From positions 62,001-126,000 of the forward strand of contig NZ_JAJERH010000005.1 of the NCBI RefSeq assembly GCF_016919725.2: 64,000 nt of DNA. The letters are read 5' to 3'. A program made the translations under genes and the position numbers. The notes below the pieces were generated by a model. It did not search any database, was not told the DNA's origin, and saw only the letters and a program-made list of their open reading frames with translations. Position 1 is the first letter of the stretch. Every line of letters begins with the position of its first letter. This stretch comes from Virgibacillus sp. AGTR (GTDB taxonomy: Bacteria > Bacillota > Bacilli > Bacillales > Amphibacillaceae). Shown here piece by piece: positions 53,030 to 62,615 of this stretch.

Positions 53030-53947
53030 ATGGAGTTGATTTTTCTTGGAACAGGAGCAGGTGTACCCTCCAAACAAAGAAACGTGTCATCCGTAGCACT
53101 TTCCATGCTACAAGAATTAAATAGTGTTTGGTTATTTGACTGTGGAGAAGCAACCCAACATCAAATTCTCCATACATCAATTAAGCCAAGAAAAATTAAT
53201 AAAATTTTTATCACTCATTTGCATGGTGACCATATCTTTGGTCTACCTGGCTTCTTAAGTAGTCGATCTTTTCAAGGTGGTGAAGATCCGTTAACTATTT
53301 ATGGTCCTAAGGGAATTCAGCAATTTGTTGAAACGAGTTTAGGTGTAAGTGATACTCATCTTAATTATTCATTATTGTTTGTGGAAATTGAGAATAATAT
53401 GGTAGTGAAAGATAGTCACTTTTCAGTCCATATACAAGCGTTAGATCACGCAATTCCTAGTTTTGGATTTCGTATTATGGAGCAGGATAAACCTGGAGAA
53501 TTACTAGTAAATAAATTAAAAGACATAGGGATTAAACCTGGACCTATTTACAAACAAATAAAAGAAAATGAAGTTGTGGTAACGGAAGCTGGTAGGAAAA
53601 TTTATCGAAAAGATGTTATTGGACAGGATAAAAAAGGGAGAGTAGTAGCTATATTAGGTGATACAAGGTATTCAACAAATTACATATCTTTGGTTAAAGA
53701 TGCTGACGTTCTAGTTCATGAAGCCACATTTAGCCATGATAAGTCTATTCTTGCTAAGCGATATTTCCACTCAACAACGACGCAAGCTGCAGAACTTGCC
53801 AAAAAAGGCAACTGCAAGCGCCTAATACTTACTCATATCTCATCAAGATACCAAAAGGAAGAAAATGAGCAACTTTTACAGGAGGCCCAAATGATCTTCC
53901 CACATACAGAAATTGCATATGACTTCTCTAGTTTTTTGATTAATTAA
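53030..53947 (+). CDS. rnz: Ribonuclease Z
   Basis: 305-aa tRNA 3'-processing endonuclease of the MBL fold. [37 protein letters not shown] (zinc site), the exosite arm (residues ~150-200), LGDTRYS and HEATFSHD, then HFHSTT-like [13 protein letters not shown]. It cuts precursor tRNAs lacking an encoded CCA. Same place as yqjK in B. subtilis, next to namA. Confidence 0.95.
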   Translation: MELIFLGTGAGVPSKQRNVSSVALSMLQELNSVWLFDCGEATQHQILHTSIKPRKINKIFITHLHGDHIFGLPGFLSSRSFQGGEDPLTIYGPKGIQQFVETSLGVSDTHLNYSLLFVEIENNMVVKDSHFSVHIQALDHAIPSFGFRIMEQDKPGELLVNKLKDIGIKPGPIYKQIKENEVVVTEAGRKIYRKDVIGQDKKGRVVAILGDTRYSTNYISLVKDADVLVHEATFSHDKSILAKRYFHSTTTQAAELAKKGNCKRLILTHISSRYQKEENEQLLQEAQMIFPHTEIAYDFSSFLIN

Positions 53948-53960
53948 AGGAGGGCTTTCT

Positions 53961-55331
53961 ATGTCACAAATTGAATCGATTATTGCTGACCAACGAGCAT
54001 TTTTCTTAAATGGCAATACGATGAATTTTAATAGCCGCAAAGAACAACTTCAGAAACTTAAAAGTATGCTAAAGGAAAATGAACCTGCTATATATAAAGC
54101 ATTAAAAACAGATCTAAATAAATCCAAACATGAAACACTAACAACTGAATTAGGATTTTTAATAACCGAATTAGATCATACACTGAAGCATTTAAGAGAT
54201 TGGATGGAACCTATTAAGGTTTCTGCTCCAATCACCCATAAAGGAACAAAAAACTTTATTATGAAGGAGCCTTACGGAGTTTGTCTGATCATGGCACCTT
54301 GGAATTATCCTTTACAGTTAGCGCTCGCACCAGTAATTGGTGCACTAGCTGCAGGTAATTGTGCTGTAATTAAACCTTCTGAAGATGCACCAGCTACTTC
54401 AGCATTATTGCGTGAAATGATTAGGGAATACTTTGATCCATCTTATTTAACAGTCATTGAAGGCGCAAAAGAAATTGCTCAGGAGCTTTTACAACAGCGT
54501 TTTGATTATATCTTCTTTACTGGTAGTACCCAGACTGGGAAAATTATTATGAGAGAAGCAAGTAATCACTTAACTCCTGTAACACTTGAATTGGGAGGTA
54601 AAAGCCCCGTTATCGTTGATAAAGATGCTAATATTAATCTAGCAGCAAAGCGTATTGTCTGGGGTAAATTTACGAATGCTGGCCAAACTTGTGTTGCTCC
54701 AGATTACTTATATGTACACGAAAAGGTTAAATTTAAATTATTAAAAGCCATGAAGAAATATATGAAGAGCTTCTATGGTAAAAGCCCTTTATCAAATAAA
54801 GACTATATCCGAATCATCAACGAAAAGCATTTCGATCGGTTACATACTTATTTATCTACAGGAACTATTCTACATGGCGGTGAATCGAATCGAAACCTAT
54901 TAAAAATTGAACCTACGATTCTTGACAAAATCACGTGGGACGATCCAATTATGCAGGAAGAAATATTTGGACCAATCCTTCCGGTACTTACGTTTAAGGA
55001 TATAGAAGATGCAGTTGGAGTAGTTAAAATGCAAGAAAAACCTCTAGCTTTATATTACTTTGGAGAAAATGAAAATACGCAACAACAAATTATGCAGTAC
55101 TTATCATTCGGTGGTGGTAGTATAAATGATACACTTTACCATCTAGCTAATCCACATCTTCCGTTTGGTGGTGTTGGTGCAAGTGGCATGGGAGCATATC
55201 ATGGAAAATATAGCTTTAATACGTTTTCTCATAAGAAGAGCATCTTAAAACAAACAACAAAATTTGATATTCCATTCCGTTATCCCGGTGGAAAACTGTC
55301 ACAAACAATTATAAATAAAATTATGAAATAA
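53961..55331 (+). CDS. Aldehyde dehydrogenase (class 3 type)
   Basis: 456-aa NAD(P)-dependent enzyme of the short class 3 ALDH form. Motifs: PYGVCLIMAPWNYPLQLALA, FFTGSTQTGKIIM, LELGGKSP (general base Glu) and TNAGQTCVAPDY (catalytic Cys). The C-terminus has an HKKSIL-type membrane-near tail. It probably oxidises fatty or aromatic aldehydes. It ends the plus-strand unit and runs towards dinB, with a structured hairpin between. Confidence 0.92.
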   Translation: MSQIESIIADQRAFFLNGNTMNFNSRKEQLQKLKSMLKENEPAIYKALKTDLNKSKHETLTTELGFLITELDHTLKHLRDWMEPIKVSAPITHKGTKNFIMKEPYGVCLIMAPWNYPLQLALAPVIGALAAGNCAVIKPSEDAPATSALLREMIREYFDPSYLTVIEGAKEIAQELLQQRFDYIFFTGSTQTGKIIMREASNHLTPVTLELGGKSPVIVDKDANINLAAKRIVWGKFTNAGQTCVAPDYLYVHEKVKFKLLKAMKKYMKSFYGKSPLSNKDYIRIINEKHFDRLHTYLSTGTILHGGESNRNLLKIEPTILDKITWDDPIMQEEIFGPILPVLTFKDIEDAVGVVKMQEKPLALYYFGENENTQQQIMQYLSFGGGSINDTLYHLANPHLPFGGVGASGMGAYHGKYSFNTFSHKKSILKQTTKFDIPFRYPGGKLSQTIINKIMK

Positions 55332-55367
55332 TGACAATGTAAAAATCTCGAGTAATATACATTAAAG

Positions 55368-55478
55368 AAAAAGCCGAACTTAAATTCGAAACACACTGGT
55401 GCGGGCCCTGGTAGTTAGAGTAAAAATCTAACATCTAGGGATAATCACCACTGGAGAAATCGAATTAGTTCGGCTTTT
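55368..55478. other. 110-bp structured inverted repeat between convergent genes
   Basis: The outer arms AAGCCGAACTTAAATTCGA (55371-55389) and TCGAATTAGTTCGGCTT (55460-55476) are flanked by A- and T-runs. Inside are a second hairpin (GTTAGA facing TCTAAC) and shorter pairings (CCCT/AGGG; GGTG/CACC). It can end both transcripts, but the internal structure is far more complex than a terminator needs. The rest of the 335-bp gap shows nothing recognised. Confidence 0.65.
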
Positions 55479-55666
55479 AATTGGATCATCTTGTATATTA
55501 TTCATTATTCAACTATACTATTTAAATCAGCAATCTGTGTAGAAATATTGAAATATAGCTGATTTCCACTACATTGTTAATTTCATCATTTCATATAAAA
55601 TGGTGCTTTCTATAGCCTACTATCTTGTTAAGACAAGTATTTAGCTCAATATGTACCTGCCTCATT

Positions 55667-56914
55667 TTAACGCTTAAAATCATCCAAGAAATCTTTTTGA
55701 AAGCTCGTACTTGGACTTTGATTATCCGTATTGGTAGTATTCCATGAGATAAACGGATTTTTTCCGTATTTCTCAGATAGCTCATTAATCGTTTTATATA
55801 ACTTTTCTTTTCCCGCCACTTTTTCATATGAAAATAGATCGAGTTGCTGTGCAATATTTTGCTTCTCTTCTACATCCTGTACAGTAATTCCCAATAGTCT
55901 AATTGGTTCTAGATTCCAATGCTTTTGCAATAATTCATTTGCGATTATTAAGATATCTTCTTTTGACTCAATATAGTTTCTTAATTTTTTGCTTCGTGTA
56001 ATAGTCTTCCGATCATGATAGCGAATCATTACTTGTATGCTACGTCCAACTGCTTGTTTTCGCTTTAATCGACGTGCTACATTTTCGGCGAGGTAATGCA
56101 TCAATGCTCTAATTTCTGTTTCATCTGTAGTATCCTGCGGTAGTGTTTTTGAGTTACCAATACTTTTAAATTCATAGACAGCATCAGGATCTACAGGACG
56201 TTGATCCACACCATTTGCTCGATTTTTTAGTCGTTCACCATTAATTCCAAGTATTTGTTTTAATTCGTAGACATTCCCACGCGCAAGATCACCTATTGTC
56301 TCTATCCCTATTCCTTTTAATTTAGTGGCTGTTTTCCCTCCTACTCCATACATTTCTTCAATTGGTAACGGCCACAGCATTGAGGGCATCTCACGCTTTC
56401 TTAATACTGTAATTCCCATTGGCTTCTTCATGTCGGATGCCATTTTTGCAAGAAATTTATTTGGTGCTATCCCAATACTGCATGGCAAATCGAGCTCTCT
56501 AGCTATTCTTTTCTGTAAATTGGCTGCTATATCTAAAGGTGTACCCATTCCTTTACTTTCCGTTACATCCATATAGCCTTCATCGATAGATACGGGTTGT
56601 ACAAATGGAGTTATTTCTGAAAGCATTTTGAAAATCTCTCTAGAGGCTGTTCGATAGCGTTCAAAATTAGGGCGTAGGACAATTAATTCAGGACATAGTT
56701 TTTTAGCCTTCCATAGATTCATTGTCGTTTTTACCCCTTTAGCCCTTGCTTCATAACTGCTTGTTACAACAATTCCTCGTCTCTCTTCAGGATTACCAGC
56801 AATGGCTACAGGCCTGCCCTTAAGTTTCGGGTTATACGCCATCTCAACTGAAGCATAGAAGCAATTCATATCAATATGGAAGATAACTCTTCGCTTCGTA
56901 GCTTGATTCGTCAT
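55667..56914 (-). CDS. dinB: DNA polymerase IV (Y family)
   Basis: 415 aa from the ATG at 56914 (AAGGAGC site). Palm motifs HIDMNCFYASVEMAYNPKLK and VSIDEGYMDVT hold the catalytic acids. The HhH thumb (VGGKTATKLKGIGIETIGDL) and little-finger domain follow. A C-terminal clamp-binding peptide (QLDLFSYE) is present. It performs translesion synthesis. Same location as yqjH (polY1) in B. subtilis. Confidence 0.95.
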   Translation of the reverse strand: MTNQATKRRVIFHIDMNCFYASVEMAYNPKLKGRPVAIAGNPEERRGIVVTSSYEARAKGVKTTMNLWKAKKLCPELIVLRPNFERYRTASREIFKMLSEITPFVQPVSIDEGYMDVTESKGMGTPLDIAANLQKRIARELDLPCSIGIAPNKFLAKMASDMKKPMGITVLRKREMPSMLWPLPIEEMYGVGGKTATKLKGIGIETIGDLARGNVYELKQILGINGERLKNRANGVDQRPVDPDAVYEFKSIGNSKTLPQDTTDETEIRALMHYLAENVARRLKRKQAVGRSIQVMIRYHDRKTITRSKKLRNYIESKEDILIIANELLQKHWNLEPIRLLGITVQDVEEKQNIAQQLDLFSYEKVAGKEKLYKTINELSEKYGKNPFISWNTTNTDNQSPSTSFQKDFLDDFKR

Positions 56915-56981
56915 ACATATACTGCTCCTTAATACGGACAATTTAATATCACTTTTAATCCATTATAACATACCAAAGAAA

Positions 56982-57012
56982 AAACCCTTTAAGCGTTGCA
57001 CTTAAAGGGTTT
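56982..57012 (-). terminator. Terminator after the YqjE-like gene
   Basis: AAACCCTTTAAG (56982-56993) faces CTTAAAGGGTTT (57001-57012); on the minus strand a run of T residues follows. It ends the mce-yqjD-yqjE transcript before dinB. Confidence 0.85.
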
Positions 57013-57018
57013 ACTTTG

Positions 57019-58143
57019 TTAATTTTTTGCTGCTTCCTGGATAATTGCTGTAACTAACTCTGTTACTTTAACCAAATCTTCTACTTTGATCCGTTCATTT
57101 GTTGTGTGGATTTCTTCATAACCAACAGCAAGATTGACAGTCGGGATTCCGTGACCTGCTATAACATTTGCATCACTACCCCCACCACTTTTTAGCAATT
57201 TACTTTCTCGACCAATGGCCTTGGCAGCATTACGTGCAACTTCAACTACTAAATCGCCTTCCTGTTGTTTATATCCAGGATACATGACCTTAACCGATAC
57301 TTCAGCGGTACCACCAAATTCTTTAGCAGTATTTTCAAAAGCATCCTTCATTTTTTTAACTTGTACTTCCATTTTTTTCGGATCCAATGACCGGGCCTCA
57401 GCTAAGATCTCGACATGATCTACAACGATATTCGTTTGCTTACCGCCTTCAAATCGACCAATATTAGCTGTTGTTTCATCATCAATTCTTCCGAGTGGCA
57501 TTTTAGCTATTGCCTTCGCAGCTAAGGTTATAGCTGACACTCCTTTTTCAGGAGCTACGCCAGCATGAGCTGTTTTTCCTTTAATTACGGCAAATACCTT
57601 TGCTTGGGTAGGTGCGGCTACAACGATATCACCTACATCTCCATTACTGTCTATTGCATAACCGTATTTTGCATGGAGCATGGATGGATCCAGTGCCTTC
57701 GCTCCTACTAAACCAGATTCTTCACCTACAGTTATTACAAATTGAACATCACCATGCTCTAAATTATTTTCATTAACTGTACGGATAGTCTCTAGAATTG
57801 CGGCCAAACCCGCTTTATCGTCCGCACCTAAAATGGTGGTTCCATCCGAAATAATGTAACCATCTTTAATACTAGGGTTAATGGCTTTACCAGGAACTAC
57901 AGTATCCATATGTGAGGTAAAGTAGATTGGGTCTACACTATCTTTGGTGCCTTTCCAATTACAAATTAAGTTACCAGCACCATGCCCTGTTGTTGATTTA
58001 CTGGCATCCTCTATAACCTCTAATCCTAAATTAGAGAACTTCTCCTTTAACACTTTTGCTATTTCTGTTTCTTGTCCTGTCTCAGAATCAATTTTAACTA
58101 GTTCAAAAAATTCTTCTAAAAGACGTTCTTCATTAATTAGCAA
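57019..58143 (-). CDS. yqjE: M20 family peptidase (YqjE, tripeptidase T-like)
   Basis: 374 aa. Di-zinc site: FTSHMDTVVPG, ILGADDKAGLAAIL, VGEESGLVGA and the C-terminal GYEEIHTTNERI. Lid domain at ~180-290 (GKTAHAGVAPEKG). It is a cytosolic aminopeptidase or tripeptidase of the PepT-like group. It follows yqjD by 22 nt and is probably in its operon. Confidence 0.92.
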   Translation of the reverse strand: MLINEERLLEEFFELVKIDSETGQETEIAKVLKEKFSNLGLEVIEDASKSTTGHGAGNLICNWKGTKDSVDPIYFTSHMDTVVPGKAINPSIKDGYIISDGTTILGADDKAGLAAILETIRTVNENNLEHGDVQFVITVGEESGLVGAKALDPSMLHAKYGYAIDSNGDVGDIVVAAPTQAKVFAVIKGKTAHAGVAPEKGVSAITLAAKAIAKMPLGRIDDETTANIGRFEGGKQTNIVVDHVEILAEARSLDPKKMEVQVKKMKDAFENTAKEFGGTAEVSVKVMYPGYKQQEGDLVVEVARNAAKAIGRESKLLKSGGGSDANVIAGHGIPTVNLAVGYEEIHTTNERIKVEDLVKVTELVTAIIQEAAKN

Positions 58144-58165
58144 AACAAATCCTCCTATACATCAA

Positions 58166-59716
58166 TTATAATGGGATATTACCGTGTTTCTTACTAGGAC
58201 GATCCTCTGTTTTATTTTGGAGCATTTCCAAAGCTTCAATTAGCTTTAATCTGGTGTCACGAGGATCAATAATATCATCCACCATTCCTAAACTAGCAGC
58301 CTCATAAGGATTTGCAAAACGTTGCAGATATGTACGTATTTTTTCTGCTTGTAACTGATCCGGATCATGACTCGTATCAACTTCGTTAGCAAACATAATA
58401 GGGACAGCTCCCTCGGCCCCCATAACAGCGATTTCTGCATTCGGCCATGCATAGACAATGTCTGCTCCAAGTGATTTACTATTTAATGCCACAAAGGCAC
58501 CACCATATGCTTTTCGCAGAATCACTGTTACTTTTGGAACCGTTGCTTCTGCATATGCGTAAAGTAGCTTAGCGCCATGACGTATAATTCCATCATGTTC
58601 CTGTTTAATACCTGGGATAAATCCAGTAACGTCTTCTATGGTTACCAAGGCTATATCAAATGCATCACAAAAACGAATAAACCGAGCCGCTTTATCACTT
58701 GAATTGATATCTAATCCACCAGCTAAATACTTTGGTTGATTACAAATCATCCCAACCGTTTGCCCATTAATTTTTGCAAATCCAACAACAATATTTTTAG
58801 CAAAATGTTGATGCACCTCAAAGAAACTACCTGAATCAACTATATTGTTTATTACTTTTTTTACATCATAAGGTGATCTGCTATCAAAAGGAACTATCTC
58901 TATTAAATCACTTCCATTGGATAATTCACAGTAATTTGCAATATCTTCTGCTTTTTCTTGATCAAAAGCAGGCAAATAATGAATTAATTGACGAACGGTT
59001 TCCAATGCTTCTTCTTCCGTATTTGTTTGAAAGTGAGCATTTCCACTCTGTTTATTGTGGATGGAAGCTCCCCCCAGTTCCTCTCCTGCTATTTGCTCTC
59101 CAGTAGCTTTCTCTATTACTTTCGGACCCGTAATAAACATTTGTGATGTTTGTTTAACCATTATAATGAAATCAGTAAGCGCTGGTGAATAAACTGCTCC
59201 ACCTGCACTTGGTCCCATAATTACCGATATTTGAGGTATTAAACCAGAATACTTAACATTTCTGTAAAAAACTTGACCATATCCATCTAAAGAAGATACA
59301 CCTTCCTGTATACGAGCACCACCAGAATCAATTAATCCTACAATCGGAATTCTATTTTTTGCAGCTAAGTCCATAACAGCAGTAATCTTCTTCGCGTGCA
59401 TTTCTCCTAGTGCTCCACCATAAACGGTAAAATCTTGAGCAAATAGGTAAATAGATCTACCATTAACTTTTCCGTAGCCAGTTACGACACCCTCACCATT
59501 ACTATCAACGGCTATGCTGTTACACGAAGAACAAACTCTCTGTTTCATGAAAGGATTTATTTCTACAAAAGATTGCTTATCTAGTAACACTTTAATTCTT
59601 TCCCTTGCTGTTAATTTCCCTTTTTCATGTTGTTTACGAATCCGCTCTTCTCCACCACCAAGCTTTATTTGCTTTCTCTTTTCATATAATTCCGTGATTT
59701 TATCATACATATCCAC
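58166..59716 (-). CDS. yqjD: Acyl-CoA carboxylase carboxyltransferase subunit (YqjD)
   Basis: About 516 aa from the GTG at 59716; an ATG at 59737 overlaps mce by 16 nt. Two crotonase-like halves: GGARIQEGVSSLDGYGQVFY with GPSAGGAVYSPALTDF, and GFIPGIKQEHDGIIRHGAKL with AYGGAFVALNSKSLGADIVY. It is the propionyl- or methylmalonyl-CoA carboxyltransferase/decarboxylase beta type. With mce beside it, a role in methylmalonyl-CoA or propionyl-CoA turnover is likely; a biotin carboxylase subunit is not encoded here. Confidence 0.9.
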   Translation of the reverse strand: MDMYDKITELYEKRKQIKLGGGEERIRKQHEKGKLTARERIKVLLDKQSFVEINPFMKQRVCSSCNSIAVDSNGEGVVTGYGKVNGRSIYLFAQDFTVYGGALGEMHAKKITAVMDLAAKNRIPIVGLIDSGGARIQEGVSSLDGYGQVFYRNVKYSGLIPQISVIMGPSAGGAVYSPALTDFIIMVKQTSQMFITGPKVIEKATGEQIAGEELGGASIHNKQSGNAHFQTNTEEEALETVRQLIHYLPAFDQEKAEDIANYCELSNGSDLIEIVPFDSRSPYDVKKVINNIVDSGSFFEVHQHFAKNIVVGFAKINGQTVGMICNQPKYLAGGLDINSSDKAARFIRFCDAFDIALVTIEDVTGFIPGIKQEHDGIIRHGAKLLYAYAEATVPKVTVILRKAYGGAFVALNSKSLGADIVYAWPNAEIAVMGAEGAVPIMFANEVDTSHDPDQLQAEKIRTYLQRFANPYEAASLGMVDDIIDPRDTRLKLIEALEMLQNKTEDRPSKKHGNIPL

Positions 59717-59721
59717 GATGT

Positions 59722-60144
59722 TCACTTCTCCTGACATAATTCAAATAATACACCATTTGCTACACTTGGATGAAGAAATGCTATTTGTTGCCCATCAGCT
59801 CCTATTTGTATTTCTTCATCTATTGCCTGAATACCTTTCTGCTTCAAAAGGTCTACCCGTTGCTGGATATCGTCGACTGCTAGTGCAATATGGTGCAAGC
59901 CTTCTCCTCGTTTGTTAATAAATTCAGCTACTGTAGAAGTTGTGGTGATTGGTTCGATTAATTCTAAATAAGCTTCTCCCACTTTTAAAAAGGCCACTCT
60001 AATGGATTGCGAATCGATTGTTTCCATTTGTGTCAACTTAAGACCTAAACACATCATGTAAAAAGGCAAAGATTCCTCTATATTCTTAACTGCTATTCCA
60101 ATATGCGTAATGTGATTGACAGCTTTCGTATCAGACGAATTCAT
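59722..60144 (-). CDS. mce: Methylmalonyl-CoA epimerase (YqjC)
   Basis: 140-aa VOC-fold enzyme. HIGIAVKNIEESLPFYMMCL and HHIALAVDDIQQRVDLL provide the metal His residues, with Glu in VLFELCQEK at the end. It interconverts the R and S forms of methylmalonyl-CoA, next to the carboxyltransferase gene, with which it overlaps or nearly overlaps. Confidence 0.92.
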   Translation of the reverse strand: MNSSDTKAVNHITHIGIAVKNIEESLPFYMMCLGLKLTQMETIDSQSIRVAFLKVGEAYLELIEPITTTSTVAEFINKRGEGLHHIALAVDDIQQRVDLLKQKGIQAIDEEIQIGADGQQIAFLHPSVANGVLFELCQEK

Positions 60145-60172
60145 TTTCAGCCCCCTATTTGTATGTTTATAT

Positions 60173-60299
60173 AAAGTGAAACTTCCATCCAGCTTTTACT
60201 AAAACAAATACGTACAAAGGCTTAAATCGCCACGTCCTGTGGCAACGCCTTTGTGACCTACTTCCATGTAGGCCCGAACCAATCGGACATTTACTGGCA
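60173..60299 (-). mobile_element. Decayed TnpB/IS605-type right-end fragment (copy 2)
   Basis: On the minus strand it starts with the 24 bases shared with copy 1 (60276-60299). Hairpin sequence follows (GGCCTACATGGAAGTAGGTC; GCGTTGCCACAGGACGTGGC) and it ends CTGGATGGAAGTTTCACTTT. Translation upstream gives TASKCPIGSG as in copy 1. The fold and end motif recall the omega-RNA/right end of IS605 and IS1341 elements. There is no tnpB gene. Confidence 0.55.
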
Positions 60300-60558
60300 G
60301 TCGTTTCCTCACTTATCATTAGTGATTTCATTTTATTGCTTGATGTGAGGGTTTTACGACAAGTTACATGTGAAATACATTCGTATGTTGATTCATCCAT
60401 AAGCAATCACCTATACTAGCTTATTGATCATTTTCACGAGAAAGAACATTGGAGCTGAAAAACGCTTAAATAGTGAGATAAATGTTTATTACCACTTGTC
60501 CAAAAGTAGTTTTCAAGGTAAAATAAACGTAGTATTTTAGGAGTGAAGGAGGATTTGT

Positions 60559-60666
60559 ATGTCCCAAAAATCAAAGCGTGCTCGAAGAACGAAAATTATT
60601 GTATATATTATGATAATTGCAATGCTCCTATCCACTTTGACAGCAGGTCTAGCATTGTTTATATAA
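60559..60666 (+). CDS. prli42: Stressosome-associated membrane peptide Prli42
   Basis: 35 aa: MSQKSKRARRTKIIVYIMII then AMLLSTLTAGLALFI. A short basic N-terminus plus one membrane helix with LLSTLTAGL is the Prli42 signature. In Listeria Prli42 tethers the stressosome to the membrane for stress sensing. Strong GAAGGAGGATTTGT site. It is on the plus strand between mce and yqjA, in an 850-bp gap that also holds a transposon fragment and a repeat. Confidence 0.85.
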   Translation: MSQKSKRARRTKIIVYIMIIAMLLSTLTAGLALFI

Positions 60667-60770
60667 GAATATTAACTATGGGATATCATTAAGAAGGACA
60701 CTAGCTCATAATTTCCTGAACTTATACCGCTTACTAATGTTTGTCCATAACGAATTACGTCATAAAATGA

Positions 60771-60960
60771 ACAAAAGCGCAAGCGCCCGAATAGAAACGT
60801 AGCGACTGGAGCGAGTCAGCGGAGTTAAAGGAATCACGGTGATTTTGCGAACCGCTGATGACTTAGATTAGGACGATTCGTGAAGTCGGCTAGATTCTGG
60901 GCGCTGGAGCTAGTCGCGGCTCAACGCGCTCATATTTATCTACACGGTTTTCCTAGACTA
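60771..60960. repeat. Repeat family A, copy 4
   Basis: Begins ACAAAAGCGCAAGCGCCC and carries GAAACGTAGCGACTGGAGCG, GCTGATGACTTAGATTAGGA, GATTCGTGAAGTCGGC and GGGCGCTGGAGCTAGTCGCG. It ends with CTCATATTTATCTACACGG and TCCTAGACTA. It lies beside the yqjA terminator. Confidence 0.85.
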
Positions 60961-60962
60961 TT

Positions 60963-60996
60963 AAAAAAGACTGTACCACACATGGGTCCAGTCTTT
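60963..60996 (-). terminator. Terminator of yqjA
   Basis: AAAGACTG (60966-60973) faces CAGTCTTT (60989-60996), overlapping the last bases of yqjA. On the minus strand it is followed by a T-run. Confidence 0.75.
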
Positions 60997-61975
60997 ATGC
61001 TTCTTTGCTTGTTCTTCTCTTAGGTCTAACATCACTTTCTTTAAACCTTTTTTTCAATAATAGATAGTCTTCAATATCATGTAATAATCGAAAAAGGTTT
61101 GCTCTCGTTTCAAATTCTTCTCTCGAACATGGAAGGTCCTCTCTATCGAAATCCTTTCGCAATTGCTCTAATTCCTCTAGGTAGATAATTGCTGTATTCC
61201 CAGGATGTACAGCTTTCGATAGCCCTTCAAAGAAGGAGGCAATTTTTTCCGTTATCGAGTCTTTTTTGGGCAATTTAGTTACAAGTGGAAGCATTCGCTG
61301 TAATAATTCAAATTGTCTTGATCGCATACGAAAATAATCACGATATGGGTGCTTATTGCGTAATATATGATTTTCTTTATCACGCTCTACTAAGTCCGCT
61401 GCTTCGACCAGTAGCTGTTCAATTCTTGTTATTTCATTTCCATCCCATACAATATTCCTATTGCGTACATATAATGCGATTTCATATAGCACGGACTGAA
61501 AATTTTCTTCCAATTCTCGTTGCTTTTCTTTTAACTTTTTATCTAGGCTTGGCATATATAAGTTTAGTAATAATCCAGTTCCAATACCAATGATTATTAA
61601 TAGAAATTGATCAACTAAGAAATCATAATCTAAATAATGTGCACCGTATAAATTTAAAATAATAACTGAGCTTGTTGCAATACCCTGTGTAATATTTAAA
61701 TACACCGTTATTGGGATAAAGATTGCTAGTAATAAGCCAACCACTGCTGGATGATAGCCTATATAATGAAAAAATAGAATGGACAGAATAGATGCAATAA
61801 TACATGCTAAAAAGCGATTCCATGCACTTAAAAAAGATTGTTTTCGTGATGGTTGGATACATAAAATGGTAAGAATACCAGCTGATACAAAATTTGTTAC
61901 TCCTAATAATTGAGCTATCCAAATAGCAATAGGTGTTCCTATAGCTGTTTTAATAGTTCGATAGCCTATCTTCAC
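60995..61975 (-). CDS. yqjA: Aromatic acid exporter family membrane protein (YqjA)
   Basis: 326 aa. The N-terminal half holds four to six membrane segments (LSILFFHYIGYHPAVVGLLL; YDFLVDQFLLIIIGIGTGLL). The C-terminal half is a long helical cytosolic domain with Glu/Lys/Arg-rich coiled coil. This is the DUF939 / aromatic acid exporter 1 layout. Substrate unknown. Confidence 0.9.
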   Translation of the reverse strand: MKIGYRTIKTAIGTPIAIWIAQLLGVTNFVSAGILTILCIQPSRKQSFLSAWNRFLACIIASILSILFFHYIGYHPAVVGLLLAIFIPITVYLNITQGIATSSVIILNLYGAHYLDYDFLVDQFLLIIIGIGTGLLLNLYMPSLDKKLKEKQRELEENFQSVLYEIALYVRNRNIVWDGNEITRIEQLLVEAADLVERDKENHILRNKHPYRDYFRMRSRQFELLQRMLPLVTKLPKKDSITEKIASFFEGLSKAVHPGNTAIIYLEELEQLRKDFDREDLPCSREEFETRANLFRLLHDIEDYLLLKKRFKESDVRPKRRTSKEA

Positions 61976-62012
61976 GTTCCATTCTCCTTTACCGTTCCAC
62001 TCAGGTTACCGG

Positions 62013-62048
62013 AAAAAAAGGCTGACCTACGATAACATAGAGACAGCC
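62013..62048 (-). terminator. Terminator of brxB
   Basis: GGCTG (62020-62024) faces CAGCC (62044-62048), with outer CCTA/TAG pairs helping. A run of T residues follows on the minus strand. Confidence 0.65.
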
Positions 62049-62075
62049 CTCATTTCATATCTAATCAAACAATTT

Positions 62076-62507
62076 TTAGACTTCTTCACAATGCTTATCA
62101 AATATCGTTTGAAGCTTACTTATGACATCCATAGCACTATGTCCTTCAATATCATGTCGTTCTAACATGGTTACTATTTTACCATCTTTCAAAAAGGCAA
62201 ATGAAGGTGAAGAAGGTGGATAACCTTCAAAATATTGTCTTGCTTTTTCTGTTGCTTCTTTATCTTGGCCAGCAAATACTGTCACTAATTGATCTGGGCG
62301 TTTATCATAATGTATGGAATTAGCAGCAGCTGGTCTTGCGATTCCACCAGCACATCCACATACTGAATTAACCATTACTAACGTTGTACCCTCTTTAGTA
62401 AGTGCTTGATCCACTTCTTCAGGTGTTGTTAGTTCTTGATAACCAGCCTCTCTAATATCCTTACGCGCAGCATCTACAACATCATTCATAAATATGTTAA
62501 AATCCAT
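62076..62507 (-). CDS. brxB: Bacilliredoxin BrxB (YqiW)
   Basis: 143 aa, thioredoxin-like fold with the CGC active site ([10 protein letters not shown], Cys50 and Cys52). It removes bacillithiol from S-bacillithiolated proteins after oxidative stress. It stands after bkdB as in B. subtilis. Confidence 0.94.
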   Translation of the reverse strand: MDFNIFMNDVVDAARKDIREAGYQELTTPEEVDQALTKEGTTLVMVNSVCGCAGGIARPAAANSIHYDKRPDQLVTVFAGQDKEATEKARQYFEGYPPSSPSFAFLKDGKIVTMLERHDIEGHSAMDVISKLQTIFDKHCEEV

Positions 62508-62615
62508 TAAAAATCAAACCCCTCACTTGAAGTAACTTTTATACTATAGATAGGATACCAGCATCAGTTTGATATTTCAATTAAATACGTTCTCCGAACA
62601 AGGAATTATATTGTT

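Noticed and set aside
60167-60406. 79-codon frame ending in the TASKCPIGS-containing segment
   Set aside because: The shared residues suggest the tail of a TnpB-type protein, but there is no intact start or upstream domain; treated as transposon debris.
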